Counted from the stretch's first letter, positions 51,452-60,796 are shown. The stretch is DNA of 64,000 nucleotides from Xanthomonas sp. DAR 35659 (GCF_041242975.1 NZ_CP162488.1:5136001-5200000); one strand, 5' to 3'. Program-made: numbers and translations. Notes: a model not told the origin generated them from the sequence alone.

Positions 51452-52189
51452 TCAGCCCATGCCGCCGTTGATGCCGATCACCTGGCCGTTGATGTAGCCG
51501 GCCGCGTCCGTGCACAGGAATGCCACCAGCGCGGCCACCTCCGCCGGCCGGCCGGCGCGGCCGGCGGGCACCATCTGCTTGATCGCGTCGGCGGCGAAGG
51601 CCTCGCCGGCCATCGCGCCTTCGATGACCCCCGGCGCGACCACGTTGACGCTGATCCCGCGGCTGGCCATTTCCCGCGCCAGCGACTTGCTGGCGCCATG
51701 CAGCGCGGCCTTGGCCGCGGCGTAGTTGGTCTGCCCGCGATTGCCCAGCACCGCCGCCACCGACGACACGCTGACGATGCGGCCCCAGCGCGTGCGCGCC
51801 ATCGGCAGCAGCAGCGGCTGGGTCACGTTGAAGAAGCCGTGCAGCGACACGTCGATCACCTTGTGCCACTGCGCGGCACGCATCCCCGCCAGCGGCGCGT
51901 CGTCGTGGATGCCTGCGTTGTTGACCAGCACCTGGATCGGCCCGGCCTCCAGCAGCGCGGCCAGCGCGGCGGCACTGGCCTCGGCATCGGCCACATCGAA
52001 CGCCACCGCCTCGGCGCTGCCGCCGGCGGCGGCGATGTCCTCCACCACCGCGGTGGCGCGCGCGACGTTGGCATTGGCGTGCACGATCACGTGCAAGCCG
52101 TCGGCGGCGAGGCGCCGGCAGATCGCCCCGCCCAGGTCGCCGCTCCCGCCGGTGACCAGGGCGCGGCGTTTGCTCGAAGGATCGGTCAT
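51452..52189 (-). CDS. FabG-like 3-ketoacyl-ACP reductase
   Basis: 245-residue short-chain dehydrogenase that would reduce the 3-keto intermediate with NADPH. It has the nucleotide motif VTGGSGDLGGAI (12-23), NNAG, serine in VSVSSVAAV, and the YxxxK pair in TNYAAAKAAL. The start MTDPSS at 52189 is preferred over the frame start at 52228. It is separated from the other minus-strand pigment genes by a plus-strand gene. Confidence 0.9.
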   Translation of the reverse strand: MTDPSSKRRALVTGGSGDLGGAICRRLAADGLHVIVHANANVARATAVVEDIAAAGGSAEAVAFDVADAEASAAALAALLEAGPIQVLVNNAGIHDDAPLAGMRAAQWHKVIDVSLHGFFNVTQPLLLPMARTRWGRIVSVSSVAAVLGNRGQTNYAAAKAALHGASKSLAREMASRGISVNVVAPGVIEGAMAGEAFAADAIKQMVPAGRAGRPAEVAALVAFLCTDAAGYINGQVIGINGGMG

Positions 52190-52380
52190 GCGTGCGGTCT
52201 CCGTGTGCCTTGCTGCAGGACCCGGCATCCTAGAGCATCGCGGCGCGCCGGGTCAGCCGATTGCACCGCAGGCCCGCGGCAGCGCGCGTTGCACGCCAGC
52301 GCCGACCGCCATAGCATGCCGGCGGCCGCCATGCGGCCCGCTCCTGTCGCGATCGACGCGCCCCCCAACGGAATTCACCC

Positions 52381-52749
52381 ATGCATGTCCTGCTTCGCGC
52401 CCGCGCGCTGGTCCAGGCGATTTACAAGGAACCGCAGCGTTGGGACGCCAACCTTGCCGAAGCGGAGGCGCTGCTGCGCGAGGCGCTGCGCGGTCGGCCG
52501 AACGATCCGGAACTGCTCACCGGGCTGGGCACGGTGCTGTGCGACCAGGGCCGCCACGGCGAAGGCGAGTCGGCATTGCGGCTGGCAGTGGAGCACGGGT
52601 CGGACGATCGCAATACCTTTTTCAATCTCGGCGCGTCCATGATGAACCGCGCCGAGCGCGGCTCCGCGCCGGCATATTTCGCCAAGGCCAACACGCTGCA
52701 GCCCTCGCCGCGCACCTGGGAAGCCTACTTCGACCCGCAAGCGCACTGA
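52381..52749 (+). CDS. Small TPR-like protein inside the pigment cluster
   Basis: 122-residue protein made of helical pairs resembling tetratricopeptide repeats (ANLAEAEALLREALRGRPNDPELLTGLGTVLCDQGRHGEGESALRLAVEHG split over two units, then a third). No signal peptide or membrane helix. It reads against its neighbours, and its link to pigment synthesis is uncertain. Confidence 0.78.
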   Translation: MHVLLRARALVQAIYKEPQRWDANLAEAEALLREALRGRPNDPELLTGLGTVLCDQGRHGEGESALRLAVEHGSDDRNTFFNLGASMMNRAERGSAPAYFAKANTLQPSPRTWEAYFDPQAH

Positions 52750-52792
52750 GCGGCGCCGGCACTCGCCGCCGCGAACGCAGGCGCTCGATCGG

Positions 52793-53236
52793 CTACGCCG
52801 CGCCCAGCATCACCGTGGCGCGGCCTTCGGCCAGCAGCTGCGCGCCATGCACGAGGCGGAAACCGTACTGCTGGCTGTCGTCGGCCTGCAGCAGCACCTC
52901 GGCCTCGCATTCGATCGCGTCCGGCAAGTCGTCCAGGTAAGCGACATGCAGTTGCACCCCGCGCAGCGCGACCAGCATGCCCGGACGCACCGGCTGGCCG
53001 CTGGCGCGGCCGAGCAGGCCGCCGTGCACCGCCATCGCCTGCGCGCCGTACTCGCACAGATGCAGCGCGCGCAGGCGGCCGCCGCTGCGCAGCGGGTGCG
53101 CGGCGGCGCGGTGCGCATGGCTGCGCAGCACGATGCGCTGCGCGTCCCAGGCCACCACCTCCTCCCACAGGCACATCAGGCCCTGGTGCGGGATCAGCGC
53201 GGCGATCGCCTCGCGCCCGCGCGGCAGGTCGCTCAT
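52793..53236 (-). CDS. Hot-dog 3-hydroxyacyl-ACP dehydratase-like protein
   Basis: 147-residue single hot-dog domain with the FabA/FabZ-like front motif LIPHQGLMCLWEEV (H17) and the helix segment LHLCEYGAQAMAVHGGLL. In aryl polyene clusters this type dehydrates the 3-hydroxy intermediate to make each double bond. It starts within the last bases of the exporter gene (ATGA overlap). Confidence 0.85.
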   Translation of the reverse strand: MSDLPRGREAIAALIPHQGLMCLWEEVVAWDAQRIVLRSHAHRAAAHPLRSGGRLRALHLCEYGAQAMAVHGGLLGRASGQPVRPGMLVALRGVQLHVAYLDDLPDAIECEAEVLLQADDSQQYGFRLVHGAQLLAEGRATVMLGAA

Positions 53237-55599
53237 GCGTGCCCCTCCCGGTGCGCCAGCGGCGGCGCCTCGCTGGCGGTCTCGCGCGAGACCAGCAGCG
53301 CCAGCACGAAATTGAACAGCACGCCCAGCGCCACGGTGCTGCCGATCGCGCGCAGCACCGGAATGCTGGACGCGGCCAGCAACGCGAACACCAGCAGCGT
53401 CATCAGGCTGCACACGATCAGCGCGTGCAGGGTGCGCAACTGGTCGGCGCGGTCGTCGCCGGCGTGGTCGAAGAACAGCGCGTAATCCAGGCCCAGGCCG
53501 GCCGCCAGGATCAGCGCGATCAGGTGGAACAGGTTCAGTTCGACCCCGCAGCCGCGCAGGATCGCCAGGATCAGCAGTGTGGTCAGCGCCATCGGCAGCA
53601 GCACGCGCACGATCCGCCGCGGCGTGCGCAAGGCGATCGCCACGGTCAGCGCCAGCAGCAGCGCGGCGATGCCGAGCGCGGCGAGTACGCGGCCGCGGTA
53701 GGCGGCGACCAGCGATTCGGAGGCGTCCTTCAGGTCCAGCAACTGCGCGCCGCTGCCCTGCACGGCCGCGGCCAGCACCGCCGGATCGCGCAGCCCGGTC
53801 AGCGATACCAGCGCGGTGGCGCGATCGCGGCGGTCCAGCAGCAGGCCATCGACGGTGGTCGCCAGCGGCGTGCCGTGCAGGTCGCGCGCGGTCAACGGCG
53901 GCGCGGCGCGGGCGTGTTCCAGGTCGGCCAGGAACGGGGCGAAGGCGTCGGCGCGGAACGGCGTGGCGGCGACCGCGGCGGCGGTGATCGCCTGCGCCTG
54001 CGCCGGATCGGGCAAGGCGGCCTGGCGCCGGCGCTGGGTCGCGGCGCTGGGCAGGTAGCGCGCGGCCATGTCGTAGCCGGCCAGTTCGCCGCGCGCCACC
54101 AGCGCATCCAGGCGCGGGCGCAGGCGTTCGGAGGCGGCCAGCGCGGCGTCGGCGGAGGCCGCCGGCAGCGCCAGCACGTAGCGCACGTCGGGCGCGCCCA
54201 GCTCCTGGCGCAGGTGCGCGTCGCGGGCCAGGCCTTCGGCCGGCACCGGGGTCAGCTTGGACAGGTCGTTCTGCCAGAACGGACCGGGCGCGAACGCGAT
54301 CACCGCCGCGGCCGCCAGGGCCAACGGCAGCAGCGACCAGCGCGGCCGCGGCAGCCGCGCGATGCCGCGCCACAGCCGCTCCAGCAGCGGCGAGTCGGCA
54401 TGGTCGCGCGGCGAGGGATCGATCAGCGCCGGCAGCAGCAGGCGCGTGGTCAGCGCCGCCACCAGCAGGCCGGCGATGGTGAACACCGCCAGCTGGCGCA
54501 GGCCGTCCACGCCGGAGAACAGGAAGGTGACGTAGGCGATGCAGGTCGAGACCACGCCGGTGGCCAGGGTCGGCCACAGGTGGCGCGCGTTCTCGCGCGG
54601 ATCCAGGCCCGGGCGCTGGTGACTGAACAGGTGGATCGGGTAGTCCTGGACCACGCCGATCAGGGTGAAGCCGAAGGCCACGGTGATGCCGTGCACGCCA
54701 TCGAACAGCAAGGCCACCGCGCCCAGCCCGGCCAGGCCGGCGCTGGCCAGCGGCAGCACGCCCAGCACCGGGATCTTCCAACTGCGGTAGGCGACCAGCA
54801 GCAGCACGATCAGGCCCAGCGTATCCAGCATGCCGATCCACTGCGCCTCGTTCTGGGTGCGCCCGCCGATCTCCACCGAGAACGCGCCCGGGCCGGTCAG
54901 GGTCAGCTTGCTGCCGGTGCCGGCGCTGGCCTTGGCGAAGGCGGCATGGATCGCCTCCACCGCCTGCTGCTGGCCGGTGGGGTCGAAACCGGCGGCGCGG
55001 GTCTGCGCCACCAGCAGCGCGTCCTTGCCGGCGCGGTCGAACCAGACCCCGTCGCGCTGCTGCGGGCCGCCGGCCGGCTGCAGGCTTTCGGCCAGGTGCA
55101 GCACCTCCATGGTCGGGTCGCGCGGCAGCAGCGGCTCGACCATCGCCGCCGCCGGCGAGCCCAGGTCCTGCAGCCGTGCCTGCAGCGCGTCGGACAGGGT
55201 CGCGGTGTCCAGCGGATGCGCATCGAAGCTGTCGCTGAGCAGGTAGCGGTAGGCCAGCAGGCGCTCGGGAATCGCGTCCAGCCCGGCATCGGCGCCGTTG
55301 GCGACCAGCTCGAAGGTGTCGTGCTGCGCCGCCAGTTCCGCGCGCAGCGCCTGCGATTGCCGCGCCAGGGTCGGCGCATCGGCGCCGGACAGCGACATCA
55401 GCAGCAGCCGCGAGCCCGGGCCCTCGCCGAGTTCGTCGAGCAGGAGTTTCTGCGCGGGGGTGCGGGCTTCCGGCATGAACTTGCGCAAGTCGCCCGACAC
55501 CTGCAGCACATTGCCCAGCCACATGGCGGCCACGGTCAGCAGCGCCAGCCACAGCAGCGCCAGCGTGATCCGCGCCTTGGAACTCAATTGGCGTTTCAT
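53233..55599 (-). CDS. MMPL/RND-type exporter of the xanthomonadin cluster
   Basis: 788-residue inner-membrane exporter with two halves, each of one helix, a large periplasmic loop and five further helices (for example ITLALLWLALLTVAAMWLG, then IGMLDTLGLIVLLLVAY and GITVAFGFTLIGVVQDYPIHLF). This matches the MMPL family that moves lipid-like pigments to the periplasm. The start MKRQLSSKAR at 55599 is chosen over the frame start at 55665 because the helix then begins near the N-terminus. Confidence 0.9.
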   Translation of the reverse strand: MKRQLSSKARITLALLWLALLTVAAMWLGNVLQVSGDLRKFMPEARTPAQKLLLDELGEGPGSRLLLMSLSGADAPTLARQSQALRAELAAQHDTFELVANGADAGLDAIPERLLAYRYLLSDSFDAHPLDTATLSDALQARLQDLGSPAAAMVEPLLPRDPTMEVLHLAESLQPAGGPQQRDGVWFDRAGKDALLVAQTRAAGFDPTGQQQAVEAIHAAFAKASAGTGSKLTLTGPGAFSVEIGGRTQNEAQWIGMLDTLGLIVLLLVAYRSWKIPVLGVLPLASAGLAGLGAVALLFDGVHGITVAFGFTLIGVVQDYPIHLFSHQRPGLDPRENARHLWPTLATGVVSTCIAYVTFLFSGVDGLRQLAVFTIAGLLVAALTTRLLLPALIDPSPRDHADSPLLERLWRGIARLPRPRWSLLPLALAAAAVIAFAPGPFWQNDLSKLTPVPAEGLARDAHLRQELGAPDVRYVLALPAASADAALAASERLRPRLDALVARGELAGYDMAARYLPSAATQRRRQAALPDPAQAQAITAAAVAATPFRADAFAPFLADLEHARAAPPLTARDLHGTPLATTVDGLLLDRRDRATALVSLTGLRDPAVLAAAVQGSGAQLLDLKDASESLVAAYRGRVLAALGIAALLLALTVAIALRTPRRIVRVLLPMALTTLLILAILRGCGVELNLFHLIALILAAGLGLDYALFFDHAGDDRADQLRTLHALIVCSLMTLLVFALLAASSIPVLRAIGSTVALGVLFNFVLALLVSRETASEAPPLAHREGHA

Positions 55600-55681
55600 C
55601 GCGGCGACCACGCAAACGCCAACGCGTTCAGATCCGGGACCGTGCGCGGCACGGCCCGCCTGCAACGACTAGGGACCGCCA

Positions 55682-56329
55682 TCAGTGCGCGTCGCCGTGG
55701 CACAGCGCGGTCAGCGCGTCGCTCTCGGTCAGGCCGGCCGCGTCGCGCGCGGCGCCGGCCAGCAGGGTGCGCTGCACGTCGCCCTTGGCCGGGGTGGTCT
55801 CGATGCAGCGCAATTCGGCGCCGCGGCCGTACAGGCGCAGGCTGCGCACCTGCGCGGCCAGCGCCGCGTCCTTGGGCTGCAGCTGCAGCTGCCAGCGCTC
55901 GCGGGTGCCGCTGCTGCTGAGCGCGTAGTGCTGTTGCAGCTGCGCCTGATCGCCGGACAGCAAGGCGCCGAAACCGTTCTGCAGGCCGGCCAGTTCCGGC
56001 ACCCGCGCCAGCGAGAAGCGCCGCGGCGCCTTGCCGGCACGCTCCAGGGTCGCCTCGCCGCCGCGCAAGGTGGTGGTTTCGCGGTACGGCGCGGTCACCT
56101 CGCGTACCAGGGTGGCGTTGTCCGGGCGGCGGTACTGGCCTTGCACGCGCAACGGCGCCTTCAGCAGCGCCGAACCGCGCAGTTCGACGAAGTCGGTGCT
56201 GACCGGCGCCGGCCGCGCCAGCTTCTGCAGGATCCAGCCGGCGTCCAGCGGCTCAGGCGACGCGGCGCACAGCGGTGCGGCGCTGCACAGCAGTATCAGC
56301 ATCCACGGCAAGGTGCGGCGCATCGGCAT
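55682..56329 (-). CDS. LolA-like outer-membrane lipoprotein carrier
   Basis: Periplasmic protein of about 215 residues with a signal peptide (MRRTLPWMLILLCSAAPLCAA) and a LolA-type beta fold (FVELRGSALLKAPLRVQGQYRRPDN, YRETTTLRGGEATLERAG). It probably receives the pigment from the MMPL exporter and carries it across the periplasm. Its first 77 bases overlap the end of the upstream acyltransferase gene in another frame. Confidence 0.85.
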   Translation of the reverse strand: MPMRRTLPWMLILLCSAAPLCAASPEPLDAGWILQKLARPAPVSTDFVELRGSALLKAPLRVQGQYRRPDNATLVREVTAPYRETTTLRGGEATLERAGKAPRRFSLARVPELAGLQNGFGALLSGDQAQLQQHYALSSSGTRERWQLQLQPKDAALAAQVRSLRLYGRGAELRCIETTPAKGDVQRTLLAGAARDAAGLTESDALTALCHGDAH

Positions 56330-57227
56330 GGCGGTTGTTCCAGAAATCGTAGAAGTTGAACCAGTTGTACGGCGCGGAGCGCGTGTAATGTTCCAGCCTG
56401 GCGGCGTAATCGCGGATGAGCGCCGCCAGCACCGGCGCGCGCTGCCGGCGCGGCAGGTCCAGGCCTTCGCTGAAGGTCTCGAACACCAGCTGGTAGCGGT
56501 TGCCGCCGCGGTACAGGCCGAACGCCAGCACCACCGGCACCTTCAGCGCCGCGGCGATCAGCCACGGCGAAGTCGGGAACAGCGCGCCCTGGCCGATGAA
56601 CGCGGCCGGCAGCGCCGGATCCTCCGGGCGCGGCCGGTCCACCAGCAACGCGACCAGCGCGCCTTCGTCGGTGGCGTGCTTGATCGCCATGACGATGGAG
56701 GTGCTGTCCATGCCGGCGTCGATGATGTTGGCCGCCAGCTGCGGGTTCAGCGCGCCCAGCAGTTCGGTCATCGCCGGGTTGTGCGCCTTGTCCAGCACCA
56801 CCTTGACCTGCACGTCCGGGCGTTCGGTGGCCAGCACCCGCAACGCGTCGAAGCTGCCCAGGTGCGAGCCGAAGATCAGCACGCCGCGGCCGCGGTCCAT
56901 CTGCGCGTGCAGCTGCTCCAGGCCCTGGATGTCGACCTGGAAGCGGTGCATCTGCCCGCACAGCATGAACACCCGGTCGAGGATGGTCGAGGCGAAGGTG
57001 TGGATGTGCCGGGCCACGTCCAGCAGCGTGGCCGGACGGCCGAACACGCGGCCCAGGTAGTCGCGCGAGTCGCGCCGTTCCGGGCCGCGCACCAGCAGGA
57101 AATACAGGGTGATCGGATACAGCAGCAGGCGCCCGACGGTGCGGCCGCCGTGGCAGGCGATGCTGCGGATCAGCCATAGCGCGAAGCGGCCGCCGCCTTC
57201 CGGGCGCTGCTTCCAGCTGGCGCTCAT
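56253..57227 (-). CDS. LpxL/HtrB-like lipid acyltransferase
   Basis: 324-residue membrane-associated acyltransferase of the lauroyl/myristoyl type, with the HX4D motif in GVLIFGSHLGSFDALR and VDRPRPEDPALPAAFIGQGALFPTSPWLIA. It likely attaches the polyene to a glycerolipid-like anchor. It overlaps the next hot-dog gene by four bases at its start and the LolA-like gene by 77 bases at its end. Confidence 0.88.
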   Translation of the reverse strand: MSASWKQRPEGGGRFALWLIRSIACHGGRTVGRLLLYPITLYFLLVRGPERRDSRDYLGRVFGRPATLLDVARHIHTFASTILDRVFMLCGQMHRFQVDIQGLEQLHAQMDRGRGVLIFGSHLGSFDALRVLATERPDVQVKVVLDKAHNPAMTELLGALNPQLAANIIDAGMDSTSIVMAIKHATDEGALVALLVDRPRPEDPALPAAFIGQGALFPTSPWLIAAALKVPVVLAFGLYRGGNRYQLVFETFSEGLDLPRRQRAPVLAALIRDYAARLEHYTRSAPYNWFNFYDFWNNRHADAPHLAVDADTAVQRRTAVRRVA

Positions 57228-57511
57228 GGCGCCGCCTCGGCGACCAGTTCGCCGCTCACCAGCAGCTCCTCGCCGCGGCGCACGCGGAAGCGCCAGCGCG
57301 GCGCCGCCCCGTCCAGTTCCACCCGCGCCGGCTGGCCGGGCCGCAGCGGCTGCAGGAACTTCACCTGCGGCAGGCGCAGCGGCCCCCGCGCGCCATGCGC
57401 GGCCTCCACGACCTGCAGAACGTGGTCCAGCACCACCACGCCGGGCACCACCGGGCGACCCGGGAAGTGCCCTGGCAGGCTGGGATGATCATGCGGTACG
57501 ACGAAATCCAT
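57224..57511 (-). CDS. Small hot-dog protein (FabZ/ApeP-like)
   Basis: 95-residue hot-dog domain with the FabZ-type active-site motif HPSLPGHFPGRPVVPGV (H15). It is shorter than FabZ (about 150), as is the small dehydratase of aryl polyene clusters. Probably a second dehydratase that works with the FabG reductase. Confidence 0.82.
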   Translation of the reverse strand: MDFVVPHDHPSLPGHFPGRPVVPGVVVLDHVLQVVEAAHGARGPLRLPQVKFLQPLRPGQPARVELDGAAPRWRFRVRRGEELLVSGELVAEAAP

Positions 57512-57522
57512 AGGGGTACGAC

Positions 57523-58278
57523 TCAGATCCTGGGTTCGAGCATGGCACGGACGGCGTGATGCGCCCGCTGGGTCAGCTGTTGCCGGTCCAGCGGGCCATC
57601 GGGGCCGTTCACTTCGATCGGCGCGCCGATGCGGACCCGGATCACCCCGGGCCGGACCCGGAACAGGCTGGTCGACGGCAGCACCTTGCCCGCCCCGTCC
57701 AACGCCACCGGCACCACGTTCACGCCGGCATCGATAGCGGCCTGCAGTAGCCCGGCCTTGAATTCGGCCAGTTCGCCGCTACGGCTGCGGGTGCCCTCCG
57801 GGAACAGGCACAGGTCCTGGCCCTGGCGCAGCAGCGCCGCGGCCTGGCGCCGCACCATGGCCCCGGCGCGGCGGCTGTCGCGGTCCAGGAACAGCATGCC
57901 GGTGGCGCGCGCGTACCAGTTCACGAACGGCACCCGCAGCATTTCGTCCTTGAGCAGGAAGCGCAGCGGCACCGGCAGCGCCGCGAACAGGGCGCAGATG
58001 TCGATGATCGACTGGTGGTTGCTGACGAACAGGTGGTTGCGCGACCAGTCGACCCGCTCCCGGCCTTCCACCACCAGGCGCGCGCCGGCGCCGAAGAACA
58101 GCACCGGCGCCCACACCCGCGCGCCCATGCGCAGCGGCAGGCGCGGCCCGGACAGCAACAGCAGCCCCAGCGCCACGACGATGCCCACCGCGGTGAAGGC
58201 CAGGGTGAACAGCAATTGCACGGCGTTCCACACGGCCCAGGCCATGCGCGACGGCATCCCTGCCTGCGGCATCTTCAT
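57523..58278 (-). CDS. 1-acyl-glycerol-3-phosphate acyltransferase-like (PlsC family)
   Basis: 251-residue membrane acyltransferase with one N-terminal helix (WNAVQLLFTLAFTAVGIVVALGLLLL), the NHQSIID form of the NHX4D motif, and FPEGTRSRSGEL. The start MKMPQAG at 58278 has AAGGAA 5 bases upstream; the frame reaches 58347. A second acyltransferase besides the LpxL-like one suggests two acylation steps in making the lipid-linked pigment. Confidence 0.87.
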   Translation of the reverse strand: MKMPQAGMPSRMAWAVWNAVQLLFTLAFTAVGIVVALGLLLLSGPRLPLRMGARVWAPVLFFGAGARLVVEGRERVDWSRNHLFVSNHQSIIDICALFAALPVPLRFLLKDEMLRVPFVNWYARATGMLFLDRDSRRAGAMVRRQAAALLRQGQDLCLFPEGTRSRSGELAEFKAGLLQAAIDAGVNVVPVALDGAGKVLPSTSLFRVRPGVIRVRIGAPIEVNGPDGPLDRQQLTQRAHHAVRAMLEPRI

Positions 58279-58325
58279 TTTTTCCTTGATGATCTGCACA
58301 ACCCTCTGCCCCCGCGATGCGCGCG

Positions 58326-59057
58326 TCAGCGCAACAGGTCGCGCCAAAAAACCGGCCCCAGCCGCGCCAACTGATGCAGGAAGTCCGGCAGATTACGGTA
58401 GGGACGCTGCGGAAACCAGCGCCCGCGCAGGATGTACTCGCCGACGAAGAAGCCGCCGATGACCCCGTAGCCCAGGACATTGGCCATCAGCGAGGCGCGC
58501 GCGTCGCCGATCGGCAGCGGCGAGGCCTGCCCCAGCTGCGCCAGCACCCCGCTGGGCACGGCACACAGCGCCAGCACCAGGTTCAGCACGGTCAGCGCCG
58601 CCAGCAACAGCGCCCAGGCCAGGGTCAGCCGGCGCGTGTAGCGCAGTTGCGCCGGGGTCAGCGCCAGGCCGGCCTGGCGGTACAGCGCCTCGACGATGCG
58701 CGAGATCAGCGGCGTGCGCCCGCGCTGCAGGCTGCGGCCGAAGAACCAGGCCACCCAGGCGGTGAACAGCACCGGCGGCGCGGCCAGCAGCAGCAGCGCG
58801 TGCGGCGAGCCCCACAGCGGCAGCAGCGCCGCCAGCGCCAGCAACGCCAGCGCCCAGGCCCACGGCCGCCGCCGCGCCATCGGCTCCACCAGCAGCATCA
58901 GCACCAGCGCCGCGCCGGCCAGGACGGCCAGATCGGAACGGTGCGCGGCATTGGCCCAGTGCGCCAGCGGCGAATACGCCAGCGCCAGCAGCACGCTCAG
59001 CGCCAGCGCCCACGGCGCCGCGGCGGCCGGGTCAGCTGGTCTTGTTGGCTTCGACAT
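58326..59057 (-). CDS. Conserved membrane protein of aryl polyene clusters (COG4648-like)
   Basis: 243-residue protein with about six hydrophobic segments (WALALSVLLALAYSPLAHW, LAVLAGAALVLMLLVEP, AWALALLALAALLPLWG) and a conserved C-terminal cytoplasmic stretch GEYILRGRWFPQRPYRNLPDF. It belongs to a family seen in aryl polyene and related clusters whose role is unknown. Its start lies 26 bases inside the ACP gene. Confidence 0.8.
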   Translation of the reverse strand: MSKPTRPADPAAAAPWALALSVLLALAYSPLAHWANAAHRSDLAVLAGAALVLMLLVEPMARRRPWAWALALLALAALLPLWGSPHALLLLAAPPVLFTAWVAWFFGRSLQRGRTPLISRIVEALYRQAGLALTPAQLRYTRRLTLAWALLLAALTVLNLVLALCAVPSGVLAQLGQASPLPIGDARASLMANVLGYGVIGGFFVGEYILRGRWFPQRPYRNLPDFLHQLARLGPVFWRDLLR

Positions 59058-59301
59058 GCGCCGACAGCGCGCGCAGCGAGGCGAAGATGCGGCGGTTCTC
59101 GTCGTTGTCCGAGCGCAGCTGGAAGCCGTAGCGCTTGCTGATCGCCAGCGCCAGCTCCAGCGCGTCGATCGAGTCCAGTCCCAGCCCGGTGTTGAACAGC
59201 GGCGCCTCCGGATCGATGTCGCCGGGCTGCACGTCTTCCAGGTTCAGGCTCTCGACCAGCAGCTCGGCCAGTTCACGTTCGGCGGCGGTTTGCGAAGACA
59301 T
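59032..59301 (-). CDS. Acyl carrier protein of the xanthomonadin cluster
   Basis: 89-residue ACP with the phosphopantetheine serine S44 in GLGLDSIDALELALAI, acidic throughout. It carries 3-hydroxybenzoate and the growing polyene. The start MSSQTA at 59301 matches ACP length. It is the first gene of the minus-strand run and diverges from a halogenase gene across 130 bases, which must contain both promoters. Confidence 0.93.
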   Translation of the reverse strand: MSSQTAAERELAELLVESLNLEDVQPGDIDPEAPLFNTGLGLDSIDALELALAISKRYGFQLRSDNDENRRIFASLRALSAHVEANKTS

Positions 59302-59431
59302 CCAGGGGCTTCCAGGCGGTGAGGACAGGTGCGACACGATGGTGCATCGCGGGCAGCGGCGCAACTGTCCGGCCCGGGCCGGCAAGCTATCATGGCAACC
59401 GTCTTACACGCCCACCGAAGGTTTTTCCAGG

Positions 59432-60796
59432 ATGAATGCCACCGCCACGGCCCATGCGCCCTCGCCCGGCATGCCGCCGACGCCCGCGGCGGAAACGCCC
59501 GACGTGCTGGTGATCGGCGGCGGTCCCGCCGGTTGCGCCGCGGCCACGCTGCTGGCGCAGAAGGGCTGGAAGGTGACCCTGCTGGAGAAGGACCACCACC
59601 CGCGCTTCCACATCGGCGAATCGCTGCTGCCGATGAACATGCCGATCCTGCAGCGGCTGGGCGTGCTCGAGCAGGTGCGCGCGATCGGCGTGCTCAAGCT
59701 CGGCGCCGACTTCCCCAACGATGCCGGCGGCTACAACACCTTCCGCTTCGCCGAGGCGCTGGACGCGCAATCGGACTTCGCCTTCCAGGTGCCGCGCGCC
59801 GAGTTCGACCGGGTGCTGTTCGCCCACGCCCGCGCCGCCGGCGCCGAGCTGCACGAAGGCGTCAAGGTCGAGGCGGTGCAACTGGACGGGGAACGCCCGC
59901 TGGTGCAGGCGCGCGGCGCCGACGGCGTGCGCACGTTCCGCCCGCGCTACCTGATCGACGCCAGCGGCCGCGACACCTTCCTCGGCAACAAGCTCAAGCT
60001 CAAGCGCGCCAACGCGCGGCACCAGTCGGCGGCGCTGTTCAGCCATTTCCGCGGGGTGACCCGGCGCCCGGGCGAGGATGCCGGCAACATCAGCATCTAT
60101 CGCCACCCGCACGGCTGGATGTGGCTGATCCCGTTGCCCGACGACGTGATGAGCGTCGGCGCGGTGTGCTACCCGGAGTACATGAAGACCCGCCAGGGCT
60201 GCGACAGCGAAACGTTCCTGATGCGCACCCTGGCGCTGAACCCGGACGTGACCGCGCGCATGGCCGGCGCGCAGCGCGTGGCGCCGGTGCACGCCACCGG
60301 CAACTACGCCTACGAATGCACGCGCATGAGCGGGCCGCGCTGGCTGATGCTCGGCGACGCCTACGCCTTCGTCGACCCGATGTTCTCCTCCGGCGTGTAC
60401 CTGGCCATGCACAGCGCCGAGCGCGGCGCGGCGATGGTGGACGCGGCGCTGCGCGATCCGGCGCGCGAGGCGCGGCTGCAGCGCGGCCTGGAGAAGCACC
60501 TGCGGCGCGGCCTGGACGAGTTCAAGTGGTTCATCTACCGCTTCACCTCGCCGACCATGCGCGAACTGTTCGCCAACCCGCGCAACGTGCTGCAGGTGGA
60601 AGCGGCGGTGGTGGCGATGCTGGCCGGCGACGTGTTCGACAACCGCGCGGTGCTGCGCCGGCTGCGCGTGTTCCGCGCCATCTACGCCATCTCCGCGGTG
60701 GCGATGCTGCCGCGCGCATGGGCCGCCTGGCGCCACCGCCGCCGCCAGGCCCGCGAACAGTTCCAGGGCGACACCTTGCATGGAGACACACGATGA
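59432..60796 (+). CDS. FAD-dependent halogenase-like flavoenzyme, second copy
   Basis: 454-residue flavoprotein with VLVIGGGPAGCAAATLLAQ, the FHIGESLLPMN segment, the WxWxIP signature HGWMWLIPLPDD and GDAYAFVDPMFSSGVYLAMH. This is closer to typical tryptophan-halogenase-like proteins of aryl polyene clusters than the other copy. It is translationally coupled to xanB2 (ATGA overlap), which makes the aryl precursor, so it may brominate the hydroxybenzoyl unit. Confidence 0.88.
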   Translation: MNATATAHAPSPGMPPTPAAETPDVLVIGGGPAGCAAATLLAQKGWKVTLLEKDHHPRFHIGESLLPMNMPILQRLGVLEQVRAIGVLKLGADFPNDAGGYNTFRFAEALDAQSDFAFQVPRAEFDRVLFAHARAAGAELHEGVKVEAVQLDGERPLVQARGADGVRTFRPRYLIDASGRDTFLGNKLKLKRANARHQSAALFSHFRGVTRRPGEDAGNISIYRHPHGWMWLIPLPDDVMSVGAVCYPEYMKTRQGCDSETFLMRTLALNPDVTARMAGAQRVAPVHATGNYAYECTRMSGPRWLMLGDAYAFVDPMFSSGVYLAMHSAERGAAMVDAALRDPAREARLQRGLEKHLRRGLDEFKWFIYRFTSPTMRELFANPRNVLQVEAAVVAMLAGDVFDNRAVLRRLRVFRAIYAISAVAMLPRAWAAWRHRRRQAREQFQGDTLHGDTR

